Shown here: one piece after another, positions 21,920 to 33,011 of the stretch
How positions within the stretch are numbered: position 1 is the first letter of the stretch
Layout of the letters: the number at the start of each line of letters is the position of its first letter
Source of the DNA: Setomelanomma holmii
Taxonomy: Eukaryota; Ascomycota; Dothideomycetes; Pleosporales; Phaeosphaeriaceae
Reading direction: 5' to 3'
DNA length: 64,000 nt
NCBI GenBank assembly: GCA_010015745.1
Contig: ML978290.1
Span: forward strand, 1-64,000
Notes under the pieces: model-generated
Database searches by the model: none
Seen by the model: the letters and a program-made list of their open reading frames with translations, nothing else
Told to the model about the DNA's origin: nothing
Made by a program: the position numbers and the translations under genes

Positions 21920-23695
21920 TTATACACCAACTTCGGGGACGTGGCGTTGACGCTGTGTACCATCTGCGCGGCGGTAGCTCATGGCCGCCCGGTCCATGGG
22001 TTCTTCCATGTCGGGCGAGTCGCACCCGTCGTAGTTATAGCCCGCGCCTGAGGGATTGGGTCGTGCGCCGCCCGTTAAGCGTTCGTTGACGTGGCGTGTG
22101 TCGAAGGTGCTGGAGAAGGAGCGCTTGGTACCGGCGGCAGATTGGACGGGCGGAAGTTGTTGGGCAACAAAGCGAGGCATGCCGTAGGACTGCGAGGAGT
22201 CGGGGTTGGCAGACATGGTGGCGGCGGACATGGTCCCTGAAGATATGGCGCTGGGTGGCGAGGCGTAGGACGGCGAGACAGGTTCCAGTTTGTCGGGTGC
22301 GGCTTGTGGGTGCAATGTCTTCAGGGGGGCCAGCGAGTGCATGTTGGAAGCGTGCAAAGGCGCAGTTGACGAGTGAGCATGTGGCGACGTTGGTAGCGGT
22401 TGATGAGGCTGCGTCATTTGCTGTGGCCGGCTGTACTGATCCATGCTGTTGTACGGCGAGATCAGTTGGCTTGGCGGAGGATACGGTTGAGGAGGCTGAG
22501 TGACAGACGGGCGACGGTACTCGGCAGTGTGACCATAATCCGGAGCAGGTTCCTGGCGTACTGGCGCCGGTGGTTCATAGTGCGGCTGCTGCTGGTAGTT
22601 CTGGTATGTGTACTGCTGGTTCATTTGCATGGACGACTGATTCTGGTAGCTGTTGTGGACGGGCTGAGCCTGGTGAGAGTATGGAGCCTGTGGAGGCTGC
22701 ATCATGCCACTGGAAGTTGGAGAAGTGTACTGATTCTGGTACTGGTGCTGATTGGATCCATACGAAGGCATCTGGGAATAGCCAGTGCTCGGAGGTGGAG
22801 CCATCTGCTGGTAGCTGTTGGTGGACTGGTAAGGCTGCGGCGGCATGTCGTCCATGCTTGAACGACGGGGAGGAACTAGAGAGTGTTGGCTAGCATTCGA
22901 GACAGAGCGTGGGCGGTCGGCTTCAAATGGAACATTCGGAGGTTGGCCATAGTTGTCAGGGGTCGCCGTGCGACGCGCTGCATCGTAGCCGCCCTCCTCA
23001 TCGTACTCGTCGTAGTCCTTGGAGCCCTTTTGCTCGCGGCGCCTCATGCGCACATCGCGGCGGATACGGACACGGCAGCCCTGCTCGGCTACCATGCGGC
23101 TCAGAGCCGTGCTCTCGGACAGACCAGGGAACTTCTTCGCGGAGAAGACGGTGAAGGGCGCAGACTTGACTTCAGAACGATGGGTGACAAAATGGTTGCC
23201 GTCGAAGATGACGTCTGGGTCCTCAGGGTCCAAGTCCTTGACCTCGCTCAAGTTCTCGAAGAGCGCGAAGCTCAGACGGTACTTGCCCTCGTGGCGCACC
23301 GACAAGTCGGGGAAGATGAAGTAGCCAGCTGGCGTAGGACGGTCGAGGTAGGCCATGCCAGCAACGGGTGTGCCTGTCAGGACGGGGAAGCTGGGCGTTG
23401 CGGGCGGCGCGCGACCTGGGGCAATGGCGCGAGCATTCTCAAGGCTGGCGTGCAGGAAGAAGTTGGCGTTGTAGGCGAAGGTGATCTCCTGGTCGTTCTC
23501 GAAGACGCGCAGCTCGACAATCGGAGGCGGGTCGACAGGACGACGGTCGGCACTCGACTTGGCACCGCTACCGCAGGCACGAGCGCGCTCTGGCTGCTGG
23601 ATGACCTGCAGGTTGTAGCGGATCTGGCGACCATCCTTGGTGGTGCGCACAGAGGAACTCTTGGTCTCGTTGGAGACGGCAATGGTGGAAGCCAT
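21920..23695 (-). CDS. veA: velvet regulator VeA
   Basis: VeA bridges VelB and LaeA in the light-sensitive velvet complex that controls development and secondary metabolism. The 591-residue protein starts at the ATG at 23695 (MASTIAVSNETKSSS). The velvet domain spans about residues 20-235. It contains the characteristic block QQPERARACGSGAKSSADR followed by RPVDPPPIVELRVFE, which overlaps the known bipartite nuclear signal, then HEGKYRLSFALFENL and FTVFSAKKFPGLSESTALS. A short basic stretch (RRDVRMRRREQKG) follows. The rest is Gln/Pro/Ser-rich and disordered, as usual for VeA, ending with a conserved-looking block around RSFSSTFDTRHVNERL. An upstream in-frame ATG at 23791 is rejected because the sequence just before the chosen ATG ends in an intron acceptor (CATTAG) with a matching GTAAGT donor at 23801. 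Confidence 0.93.
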   Translation of the reverse strand: MASTIAVSNETKSSSVRTTKDGRQIRYNLQVIQQPERARACGSGAKSSADRRPVDPPPIVELRVFENDQEITFAYNANFFLHASLENARAIAPGRAPPATPSFPVLTGTPVAGMAYLDRPTPAGYFIFPDLSVRHEGKYRLSFALFENLSEVKDLDPEDPDVIFDGNHFVTHRSEVKSAPFTVFSAKKFPGLSESTALSRMVAEQGCRVRIRRDVRMRRREQKGSKDYDEYDEEGGYDAARRTATPDNYGQPPNVPFEADRPRSVSNASQHSLVPPRRSSMDDMPPQPYQSTNSYQQMAPPPSTGYSQMPSYGSNQHQYQNQYTSPTSSGMMQPPQAPYSHQAQPVHNSYQNQSSMQMNQQYTYQNYQQQPHYEPPAPVRQEPAPDYGHTAEYRRPSVTQPPQPYPPPSQLISPYNSMDQYSRPQQMTQPHQPLPTSPHAHSSTAPLHASNMHSLAPLKTLHPQAAPDKLEPVSPSYASPPSAISSGTMSAATMSANPDSSQSYGMPRFVAQQLPPVQSAAGTKRSFSSTFDTRHVNERLTGGARPNPSGAGYNYDGCDSPDMEEPMDRAAMSYRRADGTQRQRHVPEVGV

Positions 23696-23696
23696 G

Positions 23697-23801
23697 CTAA
23701 TGATGGGTGTTCTGTCACGAGTCAGCTCGCGTCGAGTTGCAGGAAGGCTCGAAGCTGGGACACCCCACAACGACGCCAGGTACTCGGGCATGCAAACTTA
23801 C
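23697..23801 (-). other. intron in the veA 5' leader
   Basis: The sequence begins GTAAGT at 23801 and ends CATTAG at 23697, one base before the veA ATG. A CTGAC-like branch element is not obvious, but CGTGAC lies 17-22 bases before the acceptor. Its position shows that the longer in-frame start at 23791 is intronic. Confidence 0.6.
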
Positions 23802-26800
23802 ATCACGACTGAATACTTGACGAAGCAGGATCGGGCGACGCAATGTACGATTCAACCGCGGAAAGAGCGATCTGGATGGTGGTTAGCAGTGCATGACATG
23901 TGAGGTCTGCTTCGCCGCAGCCTCGCGAACGCCCGGAGATGCAGCGCCCGCCCTGCTGGCATCCCAGAGCCAAGCGGTCGGCATCCCCATAACGTGACAA
24001 AAAATGGACAATAGTACTCACCACAGACAGAGAATTGGAGTGAGATTGAGGTCGTAGTGTCGAATCCTCAATATAGGAGAGGGAAAAAGACTGGAGTCGC
24101 ACTTTGGTACGCGATGCGGGCGGTGCTGCGGGCGATGGCTGGTTGTTGGGAGCGATGGACTGGGACGTGACACCGAGAGCCTGGTTTGACAAGAGCAAGA
24201 TTGACGGCGAGGACGAGCTGGACCGCTGGAACGTCGTCGCAGTGGCTCTCTGCCTTCGATATGGCAGTCGAGTAGAGGGCCGGCGAGAGTTGGGAGGAGA
24301 GGAGAACACGGTGCCCAGCGAGATGAGCGGAACGGGGACGGCTGGAGGGTGGGCACCTGGGCTGGGGCACACACTTGGGGCTGCGGTGCACTGGCTAAAG
24401 ACAAAGAGCGAGCCGGTGCACGGGATGCATCAGGCCAATCAGCCGCCACGCACCTTGCCCGAAATGCCCAAGCGAAGGACGCTGGCGTTCGCTGCTCTGC
24501 AAGAAGATGCAAGTTGGATGCGCGATCCGGAGGGAGACGTTCGCCGCAGCAAATATCTCACGGCGTGCCCTGCTGGCGTGCGGCGTCGAGGAATATGTCG
24601 CTGGTCTCTGCATCGCACCGTCATCGGCCTTTCGCAGTGGTGAGCGCTCGACCAGAATTATTGCGCGCCTCGCACAGCCTCTCCGCGGAGCACATCGAAA
24701 CAGGCGGCCACGGGTGACGGGTGTCTCCAAGACGCTAGCCTGAACCCCCGAATGCAACTGTCCTTGCTCAATCCCGGGCCCATCGATGAGAATGGAACAA
24801 CGACCTCCATCATGCTGCCTCCTTCGAGACGAGGCCCCTCTCTCCTCTTAGTCCTCAGCAGACGCTGCGTGGTGACCATGCAGCCGATCCTAGCAGACTT
24901 CGACCGCGCTCAGCTGGCCGTGGCGAGCGCAATGACTGGCGGCATGCTCGCCCAAAGTGTATTGCCTGCATGCACCGCGCGCCCAGGGTGACCCCTCTCA
25001 CCATTGTGCTACCCAAGGCGGGCAGGAGGGCGCACACACGGCAGCAGAATCAGCAGAAGATGGCCTGATGTGCTCGCACGGAGCGCTACCATGGCATCCT
25101 GCCCCAGGCACCATTGTCGCGCGGTATTCTGCTGCAATATAGACCGCAATATCGCGACCCCATAGACGGTTATACTTCCTGCAGTCGCGCTGACAACTGC
25201 CTTGCTGGAAGCCAATGCCCGTTATTGCGGATTGGCAGCAATCAGCACTGGGCATTTATCGGCCTAGTCTCGAAGGATGATCCGTGGCACCAGAATCCCT
25301 GCGGCCCTCTGGCTGGAAGTGCCAAGTTGGATCGCGTCCCGTGCTGCCAGTTCGTAGCTGGCCAGTCATGCTGCCTGTATCTACCCTGGCTTCCCGACGG
25401 AATCCTCCTCCAACGGCCAAGCGAGCGCAATCTCCCGCAAGGTCACGCCCCCCGCTAGCCGATCTGACCCACAGTTTCACGACAACACAACCCACTGTCG
25501 CACCGTCGCTTTGCTGAGGGCGCCTCTTCGTGGTCGAGCACTTCTTTTACTGCTTTCGTGACCCACTGCAGAGCCGTGCGTGCAATTAGGCCATGAGGCT
25601 GTCCGGTTCCTCCGCTTGGGCGCGCCTCAACGTGGCAGCGAAAAGCAACAAAGTTAAGGCCATGTCTCACTTACCGCATTGACCAGACGGACCGAAAATT
25701 GCATCTGACACGTCGAGTACAGACTCAAGGCGTAGTGTAAGAGGTGCAGTAGGCTCCAGCTCTGCGGTTATTCACAGAGCTGTCAACAATCCGCCGAGCG
25801 CACATCCAGTGACACGACCGCCCTGAGCCTCAGCAACAATGCAGGCGGCCGCGATCAATATTGCACATCCAGATCAACGGATCTCCTTACCCTGCTCGCA
25901 ACCGCCTCCATTTGGATCGTATCGGTTTATCTAACTTACCATCTACCTGATCAGGGACGTATATATCGAACTTTGTAAGTAAGGTTTGCGATCGGCCGAG
26001 ATTCAGGTATATTATCCCGGCACTCGGCTGCTATGCCGAGTCTCACCAAGACTGCAGCTAGAACTTCTGCCACTCCGACGATTGCCTACTGACCACTGCT
26101 TTGAACACATTACATTGATGGCCGAAGTATCACCAGCGTAGCTCGTCCACGCATTGCCATGTACGTTACCGACTGGACCTACACAGCACCAAGCATTTGA
26201 GCCAGACTACAATTTCCTTAATCTGTGCCCGACGCTCCCGTACGATATCGAAGTAGCCGAGACAATCGACCGGCTATCTACAACCCACATAGCCATGTCT
26301 CTCCACTTGTCGATATTTTGCCTGTTCTTACCTCACCAGCAGCAAAGAACATCACTCACTGGTCACAACCCTCAGCCTCTGAGCGCCATTTCCGCCCTCT
26401 TGACCGATTAGTACGTCGTATCGAAACAGCCGCATGTCCAGGTCAAAACAAATACTACATACCCCGCAGCCGCCCCTACTGCTGGACCTATCAGTTGGAC
26501 AATCGGGCTCGCTGAGGGCGGTCGGGGCGGTGTTAAAGGTGGGTGGGCAGGTGCTGAGGGTGTGCGCTGCACGTGGTCCAAAGCCCCTTGCATATCGAAG
26601 CCTTTTGCGGGATTAATGCAGGACTGGTCTGATGGGCGCAAACGCAGACGCCGCAACGTGGCACGGAACGCCACAAAGTGTACTGGCCGGAGGGCTCTCT
26701 TTGACTACAGAAGTCTTCGTTTTGGGATCTTCAATTTTGGTACACCACTGATCATCGAGTGTTTCGGCTTAGGGTTGAGCTTGCCGGTCAGGTACGCCTT

Positions 26801-28337
26801 GCTTACCACTTCGCTACCAACAGGCTGATCACCATCAATGAGCTTCCATGACTCCAGGGAGATACTGCAACTCTTCCTATGTACTAAATCTCAACAGACT
26901 GACTCTCGCCCATTCAGACATCATCGCTTACCTGTCCATAGGACGCCATATTGCAGCAGCCAGAATACTCGACCTCTAGACCTCTACATCGTCGCCGGCC
27001 ATCGCACGAAGCTGTCACCGCCGCGAATCTTGCAAAAGTTCTAGCAGTATATTCTCGAGAAGCTTCACGAGCCTTCATGCTCGAGATTAAGTCGTCTGAT
27101 TTGAGCCAGCCCCATCAAGCTCAAGCACCATCTTTATATGCACATTACGGAGGCAATCCTTCCACATACGACCATAGGTTCGAGAAACTAGCGCTTCCCG
27201 TCTGCTCAGCTGTACTCAAGCTCGTGACCGGCGGATTAGTAGTCAGGTGGGTGACCACTGGCGAATACCCGCTGTTGTATGTTTTTTGGGATTTCTTCTT
27301 TGCTCCCTGTCCAATGGTAGTCGTGCCATAGAGCTAGCTGGTAGTGAGCTTGAGGTATAATCTTTGCTCCTGTTTGTAAGGTTTTCCGAAATTTTGATGA
27401 GCTATACGCGTTTCATTTGGGTAGCGCATATATATTTAGGAGGCAAGTGAGTTGACGTCCAAAACATACTATCTTGTTCGATCCAAGGTTTAGTTTTCCG
27501 TTAATCTAGGTGCACTGGCATTGTCTGTAGCCTTGTAAGGGTCAGTATTTTGGTGTCAAAGCATGAAACGCTACTCAACACAACATACCACAGTGCAGAC
27601 ACTTGACTAGGAGGTATCATGGAACACTCTGACGTCGAGGCTAAATTACAGTGTAAAAGTATGAATGCTTCTGTCACGATGTACCGGTGTTCCATGGGAC
27701 TGGTGGTCAATGAGACTAGGCAGCTAGGACTGCGCTGGTTGACAAGAAAACCTGCAACAATTACGTCGACACTCGAGAAGTCCAACCACTCACGCAGTCG
27801 TCGTCACATACCTCGAGGCATCCCAGACTCATGGTCGGAGATGCGTGTGGTCTCAGCATGTATGTCTTTGTGATCGGTGCTTCGGACCCTGCTGCCTGGA
27901 AGCCTCACGAAAACCTCACGGAGTCGGATCCGAGGCAGGAATAACTCGGCCATCCGATCAGGCCTCCCCCCACAATGGCCAGAGTCTGCACGCGATGTGC
28001 GCGGTCTTTGATGACGTCAGCTGATGCGATTGGCTACGCTTGTTGCGATTGACCACGCAGGTGCTGCGCACCGCCACGAAATGTGCACAGCGCGTACGTA
28101 TTTCGCGTCGGAGTTCTCGGACTCTTCGGGCGTTTGTATGCAATTTTGACGGTTGCTCGGTGGTTAGAATGGCCAGGAAAACATTGCATGTTAGGCAGCC
28201 TTCGTGGTTAAAAAAGGTGTTGCTGCCACCTTTTTGAGGTCAAACAAAGCTCATATTCTGACCAAGTGGACTCTCGACGACGAATATCAGCGACTTCTTT
28301 TTGTGCGCTAAGCCACAGCGTTACGATACTGACCATC
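23802..28337. other. 4.5-kb gap upstream of veA, no gene identified
   Basis: This is the longest gene-free stretch of the window, between divergent veA and the flavin monooxygenase. The veA-proximal part (23.8-24.5 kb) is pyrimidine-rich on the minus strand and is probably leader and promoter. ORFs at 24018-24512 (minus), 26951-27331 (plus) and 27619-27873 (plus) carry no recognisable domain. 27330-27500 is AT-rich. I cannot exclude a small intron-rich gene or a non-coding RNA. Confidence 0.45.
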
Positions 28338-29639
28338 ATGGCCCAACAACCACTATCCATCCTCATCTCTGGCGCAGGCGTCGCAGGTGCTTCTCTGGCA
28401 CTCACGCTTGCTCGCCAACCAGGCTTCAAGACAATCCCACACATCACGCTGGTTGAACGTTCACCTGTCCCGCGAACAACAGGACAGGCCGTCGACATTC
28501 GGGCTCTAGGAGTCGATGTGATTCGAAGACTAGGACTGGAACCCGACATCAAAGCGAGGCACACTACGGAGAGTGGCCTTGCAATTCTCAATGGAAAAGG
28601 CAACATTGTAGCTGAGCTCCCACGAACTGGCGACGCAAAGAACCAGAGCGCGAGTAGCGAGTATGAGATCTTGAGAGGAGACTTGGCAGGGTTGCTGCTT
28701 GATGGTGTCAACGAGGCGAAAGAGCGAGGTGTGAACGTCGACGTCGTGTACGGCGAATCCATCGAAAACATCGAAGAGCGTGAAGACGGTAGTGGTGTGG
28801 ATGTCTACTTCGCCAACGGCAAGCTAGCCAACCAGAAATTCGACGTCGTCATCGGCGCAGATGGCATCGCGTCCAAGACACGCGCCTGCATGTTCGGCAA
28901 GAAAGATCTCAAAGAATTCGTCGAGCCAAGCGGCATGTACATCGCCTTCTTCTCCATCCCGCGCATACCCTCCGACGACAGGCTGTGGCGCTGGTCCGCC
29001 ATGCCCGGCGGCATGGGCATGCATTTACGACCGCATTGCAACGGGAAAACGATGGGTGTGTACTTCACCATCTGCAACAACAAACCTGCCCGCGACCCGG
29101 AACTCGAGGACGTGCTGCACTCGGATGTCGCAAGTCAAAAAGCATATTTCAAACAACGTTTCCAGGGCAAAGAATGGCAGACCGCACGCTTCCTCGAGGG
29201 TTTAGAGAAGTCAGAGGATTTCTACTGCACGCATTGGTGCCGTGTCATCACGCCTCAATGGGCGAAAGGACACTGCGTCACGGTCGGCGACGCAGCCTTC
29301 GCAACAATGGGCATCGGCACCAGTCTCGCGATGATAGGCGCATACTGTATCTCAGGCGAGTTGGCCAAGATCACGTCTCCGAGCGATGTCCCGGACGCGC
29401 TGCAGAAGTACGAAGCGTGCTTCAGGCCGTATGTGGAGAAACACCAGGGATATAATTTCGGTGGCATGCAGCTTGCGAATCTACAGAGTGCGTGGGGATT
29501 GTGGATTTTTCATGTGCTGGTGAAGGTTATGGTCGCGTTGCATATTCCGCAGTTATTGATGCGGTTCTTTGGGGGCGAAGGAAAGGAGGCATGGAAGTTG
29601 CCTGAGTATGGGTGGGAGGATGAGAAGGTGGCGAAGTGA
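28338..29639 (+). CDS. FAD-dependent monooxygenase, group A flavoprotein hydroxylase type
   Basis: The 433-residue intronless protein has a Rossmann FAD motif near the N-terminus (ILISGAGVAGASLALTLAR), the DG-type motif FDVVIGADGIASKTR at about residue 180, and the second FAD motif VTVGDAAFATMGIGTS at about residue 310. This is the layout of PHBH-like, NAD(P)H-dependent aromatic or polyketide hydroxylases. The start at 28338 (ATCATGGCC) is preferred over an in-frame ATG 72 nt upstream because it places the beta-alpha-beta fold directly at the N-terminus. A hydrophobic segment near residues 395-415 (LWIFHVLVKVMVALHIPQLL) might associate with membranes. No other biosynthetic gene lies next to it, so the substrate is unknown. 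Confidence 0.85.
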   Translation: MAQQPLSILISGAGVAGASLALTLARQPGFKTIPHITLVERSPVPRTTGQAVDIRALGVDVIRRLGLEPDIKARHTTESGLAILNGKGNIVAELPRTGDAKNQSASSEYEILRGDLAGLLLDGVNEAKERGVNVDVVYGESIENIEEREDGSGVDVYFANGKLANQKFDVVIGADGIASKTRACMFGKKDLKEFVEPSGMYIAFFSIPRIPSDDRLWRWSAMPGGMGMHLRPHCNGKTMGVYFTICNNKPARDPELEDVLHSDVASQKAYFKQRFQGKEWQTARFLEGLEKSEDFYCTHWCRVITPQWAKGHCVTVGDAAFATMGIGTSLAMIGAYCISGELAKITSPSDVPDALQKYEACFRPYVEKHQGYNFGGMQLANLQSAWGLWIFHVLVKVMVALHIPQLLMRFFGGEGKEAWKLPEYGWEDEKVAK

Positions 29640-30042
29640 GAAGCGGGATGATGGCAGGGTGTGGTGTGTTTCTTTGGCGCAGGATGATTAAGAGCTTGGT
29701 GTAGGGCGTTTCAGCATAATTCTCAACTCTAGCGCAATGGTATCGTAGCTGTTCATGGGAGATCTCGACCGGTCATTGCGAAAACACTGGCATAAGCTAA
29801 ATCACGGATAGGTATCTCAATAAAGCCGACATTTGGCACCATCTTTGCCTAGCTCAATTGTGATTTACACGTTAACAAGGTGTGGACATATACACGAGGT
29901 CGCTCTAGGCTTCAAAGTCTGGTGCCCACTCTTGCGCCCGCATCACTTTGGCCAAATAAGCCGAGAGATCTGACTCTTCTTCTTCCTTCCAGCAACCTGT
30001 TTCCCCTTCGCTGTCAAACCCGAGGCATTGAAACATGCAAGG
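29640..30042. other. 3' flanks of convergent genes
   Basis: This spacer separates the flavin monooxygenase stop from the stop of the minus-strand 30043-30681 gene. No feature was seen. Confidence 0.5.
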
Positions 30043-30681
30043 CTAGTTCGTGGGGATGGGAAATGGTGCTCCATCATTACCGTTCTCCACGTTGTCCCCA
30101 TGAAGAATATTTCCGAACAACGGAGAAGCAGCGTCGTCCGAAGTAGCCTCTGTCAAAGGAGATGGCATCGAATCTTCCCCTACTTCGTTCACTTCATCCT
30201 GCCCACCGAGCCACCACTTCTTCAACACTTCGGGGAGGTTGAAGACTCCATCAAACCATCCTCGATGTGCGGCTGCTTCTTGCTCACGTGCCTTCATCTC
30301 AGCAATATGCTCGTGAAGCTCTTTGCCCTGACCTTTGCGTCCTGGTGCGAAGTTGGCCATCTCTCGCAGATGAGCAGACGTGACTTTTCCGGAACTTGGC
30401 GTCTTGTTCTCGTCGATCTTCGGGTTCGCGGCGAGAGTTGCTGCGGAGGTATTGATGGGCTTGAGAGACTGGGCACGCTCACGCTTACGCTTCTGGTTCC
30501 AGATGGCGCGACGTTTGCCAGGGGTTGGTGGGGTTGAAGGCTTAGGCTTGTTGAAGTACCATCTGATGCTACCGGTGGCGATCACGATGACGATGATGGT
30601 GCCGAGGGTGGTGATGGGATTTTCTCCGATATAGGTGGTGAGGTTGGTGAAGGTAACTTTGTTGATGATGCTGTACTTCAT
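30043..30681 (-). CDS. small single-pass membrane protein, function unknown
   Basis: The 212-residue frame starts at an ATG at 30681 (MKYSIINKVTFTNL). A transmembrane helix lies at about residues 22-42 (TTLGTIIVIVIATGSIRWYF) and a basic stretch follows it (KRRAIWNQKRKRERAQ), which predicts a cytosolic C-terminus. Around residues 105-160 is an amphipathic charged region (ELHEHIAEMKAREQEAAAHR) and a short hydrophobic block (WFDGVFNLPEVLKKWW). No family is recognised. The frame is uninterrupted and the domain order looks designed, so I consider it real. Confidence 0.65.
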   Translation of the reverse strand: MKYSIINKVTFTNLTTYIGENPITTLGTIIVIVIATGSIRWYFNKPKPSTPPTPGKRRAIWNQKRKRERAQSLKPINTSAATLAANPKIDENKTPSSGKVTSAHLREMANFAPGRKGQGKELHEHIAEMKAREQEAAAHRGWFDGVFNLPEVLKKWWLGGQDEVNEVGEDSMPSPLTEATSDDAASPLFGNILHGDNVENGNDGAPFPIPTN

Positions 30682-31003
30682 GATGTTAGAAGTGAAATGC
30701 GTTGGGCTGGTGGAGTTTCGATGAAATGTGTGTCAGTGGAGAGGATAAAGGTTTAATGATTCAGTACAGGTATTAAGTATATCATGATGATTGCTAAAGC
30801 GACATTGGACTGATTGCGATTTGAGGAAGAACGAAGACAAAGAAGCTATGCGATGCTGGAAATGTCTATCGCTTGAAGATTTAAAAACGAACACATAGCT
30901 CAGTCGTGACCAGAAGGTCGCAGAATACAGATGGGTATCAACAGACTCGAAACCGGACGAAGGAAAAGAAAGAATTGTTAGCAAGTTGGTAGAAGATAAG
31001 CTG
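30682..31003. other. no gene identified
   Basis: Short spacer between two minus-strand genes, AT-rich; presumably promoter of the left gene and 3' flank of the RTA1-like gene. Confidence 0.5.
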
Positions 31004-32249
31004 TCAAACAATGGTCTTCCCAACATGCTTCGGTTCCACGGACGCAGCGGTATGAGCGTCCTCTGTAGTCGCTATATGGTCGTCCGTATTGCTCTTTGCG
31101 AATTGCTTTCCAATATAGCCGTTGCGACCCCACAAGCGAAGCGGGTCAAAGAAGCCTGCTGCTATACCTCGCTTGTTCTTCTTTTTGTCCTGTCTAGCCC
31201 TTTCGAGCTCCGCGTCCGTCATGTCCCAGAACTGAGTCTTCTTGTCATTGCCCTTGATCAAGCCCCAGACATCGAAAGGATCGAACACGGTAATGAGCCA
31301 GGATCGATCGTCTGCCCAGCCGGGACCGCGGCGCTCGTTGACACCGTCACGGGCGAGAAAGACGGAGTTCGATTTCGGAAGACGCTTGCCAGGATGAAAT
31401 AGGTTGAGCAGCGCGGTGTTGATAAACATGATGGTCGCTTCGAAGATCCAGAAGTACACCTCGTTCTTGTAGATAGATGAGTCCCATCCTTCAATGTATT
31501 CGACAAGCCGGTAAATGCAACGAATCGTGACGATGGTGGCACTAACATACATGACGTAAAGTACGATCTTCAAGTCGCGCTTTAGCACGCCTGCTTTATT
31601 TGCGTTGCGGTGGAATAGTGCTGCCATGAGGCCGAAGGCACCAAAGAAAGCCGCTTGCAGGCAGAGCGAGGCGGTGACCATGTTAGAGCCGACTTTGCGC
31701 TGCTTGTCTGTCAAGCTGCTATTGGCCATACGCCAAGCACCGTTCCCTATGAGCATCTCGCACACGCTGTCAAGGCCGACAAAGGTTGTGGCGACGCGGC
31801 CGGGGTGAAGGGGCGCAAGATAGGGGATATAGTAGAGAATGCGACCAAGGATGACTTGAGTTCTGTTAGTAGGACATCGATGCACGTGCATACAGACGTA
31901 CAGTAGTTGATGAGAGCGTAGACAGGAGGACCCGACAGGATCAACACTGTTGACGCAATGAGATAGGCAAGATTATCCGTGTTGTACGCTCCCGCCAGTC
32001 GCACTCCAAAGCCAGCGACCATGAGCAATGCTGCCCATGGTAACAGAATAGTGGTTCGCCATGACTTGTGCTTGCTATGTAATGTTAACATCTTTTTGTA
32101 ATGAGCTGTATTGTCGCAGTAAGTGCTTACATGGTCTGCCAGGCGTGAATCGCCCCCGAAATGAGGAAGAGGATGATGAACAGAATAGGAGCTGCTTTGT
32201 TTGGCGCATAGTACCATATACTACCAGGCGAGTAGTCTCCCAATCCCAT
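31004..32249 (-). CDS. RTA1-like seven-helix membrane protein
   Basis: The RTA1-like family comprises fungal lipid-translocating exporters or lipid-sensing membrane proteins linked to stress and drug resistance (Rta1, Rsb1). Three exons (32131-32249, 31902-32074, 31004-31854) with introns of 56 and 47 nt give 380 residues. The translation begins MGLGDYSPGSIWYYAPNKAA, and its first helix is APILFIILFLISGAIHAW. Splicing restores the conserved block INYFILGRILYYIPYL followed by APLHPGRVATTFVGLD, which defines the family. Seven hydrophobic helices can be placed, ending near YFWIFEATIMFINTALLNLFHP. The remaining 120 residues are a charged cytosolic tail, longer than in many relatives (WDMTDAELERARQDKKK). 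Substrate and regulation are not visible. Confidence 0.9.
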
Positions 32250-33011
32250 CTTGACCGTAGTATCAAGGTTAAGACAAGGTCAGAAGCTTGGACATGCTTG
32301 GTAGGCTGTACCCGAAAGTAGTGGCTCAGAACGTGGAACCAACACGTCTATATATCACGACCAGTAGGCAAGGTGCACTGCAGGTCCGAATAATGCGAGA
32401 TGCGCATTCTGAAAAGATGTTGCGAGAGGACAGAAGAAGCCATAGTGAGGCAGTGCGACATGCGATAATTTCTTTATTCCCGTAGAACGACGAAGAAAAC
32501 CACGCGATACTATTCCTAGATGATGAAATTCCCAATGCGATGAAAGCGAAGTACGCAGGTCCCCAATCAAGCCTGTCGCGCGTAGGCGAGATCACCGGCG
32601 ACAAGGCATCACGCAAGGCGCAAATTCGTTGCGCATAGAGCGCCACAGCTCGACCAGACATGTGCTCAACGGTTGCGACGGCGGCAAGATCCTACGCGAA
32701 CCAATAAATCGTCTGCTGGAGCAGTGGCGGAGCCATGTGAGTGATGTCAAGTCATAAAGCACGTGTTATAGACAAGGATGGCAGGCACAAGCGAGCGATC
32801 TGCGCTAGGAATTAGCCTTGGAAACCGCCACGATTCAATTGACCTCAGCGGCAGCAATAACCGTGGCTGCACCAACGTCACAAAGTCCCTTGTTGCGTGA
32901 TCTTCACCTCTATTACGGCACGTGTGTTTGATGAGTGTGGTTGGAGATGGTGCGCCAGCCTTGGGTGCCACAGACGATGATTCCCGGCAGAAGCAAGCCG
33001 CGCCTACGGTG
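32250..33011. other. divergent promoter region, RTA1-like / TRS130
   Basis: This spacer lies between two divergently transcribed genes. An in-frame ATG at 32931 could extend the TRS130 N-terminus by 27 residues. No repeat or RNA gene was found. Confidence 0.5.

Noticed and set aside
23696..23791. Longer veA start at 23791
   Set aside because: The sequence is removed by the 5' intron 23697-23801, so the extra 32 residues would not be translated.
22883..23812. 309-codon plus-strand ORF
   Set aside because: It lies antisense over the conserved velvet domain of veA and its translation is a codon shadow without a domain.
24018..24512. 164-codon minus-strand ORF upstream of veA
   Set aside because: The translation is Ser/Pro/Arg low-complexity from a pyrimidine-rich leader, with no domain or start support.
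26951..27331. 126-codon plus-strand ORF in the veA gap
   Set aside because: It has mixed composition, no recognised domain and no supporting intron or start context.
7615..29639. A secondary-metabolite gene cluster (P450, veA, flavin monooxygenase)
   Set aside because: The P450 is dead, the genes are 5-20 kb apart with housekeeping genes between them, and no backbone synthase is present.
32931..33011. Upstream in-frame ATG for TRS130
   Set aside because: It would add 27 residues. Fungal Trs130 proteins normally begin close to the SSKVTVEYHDPSG block, so 33012 is preferred, although the longer form is not excluded.
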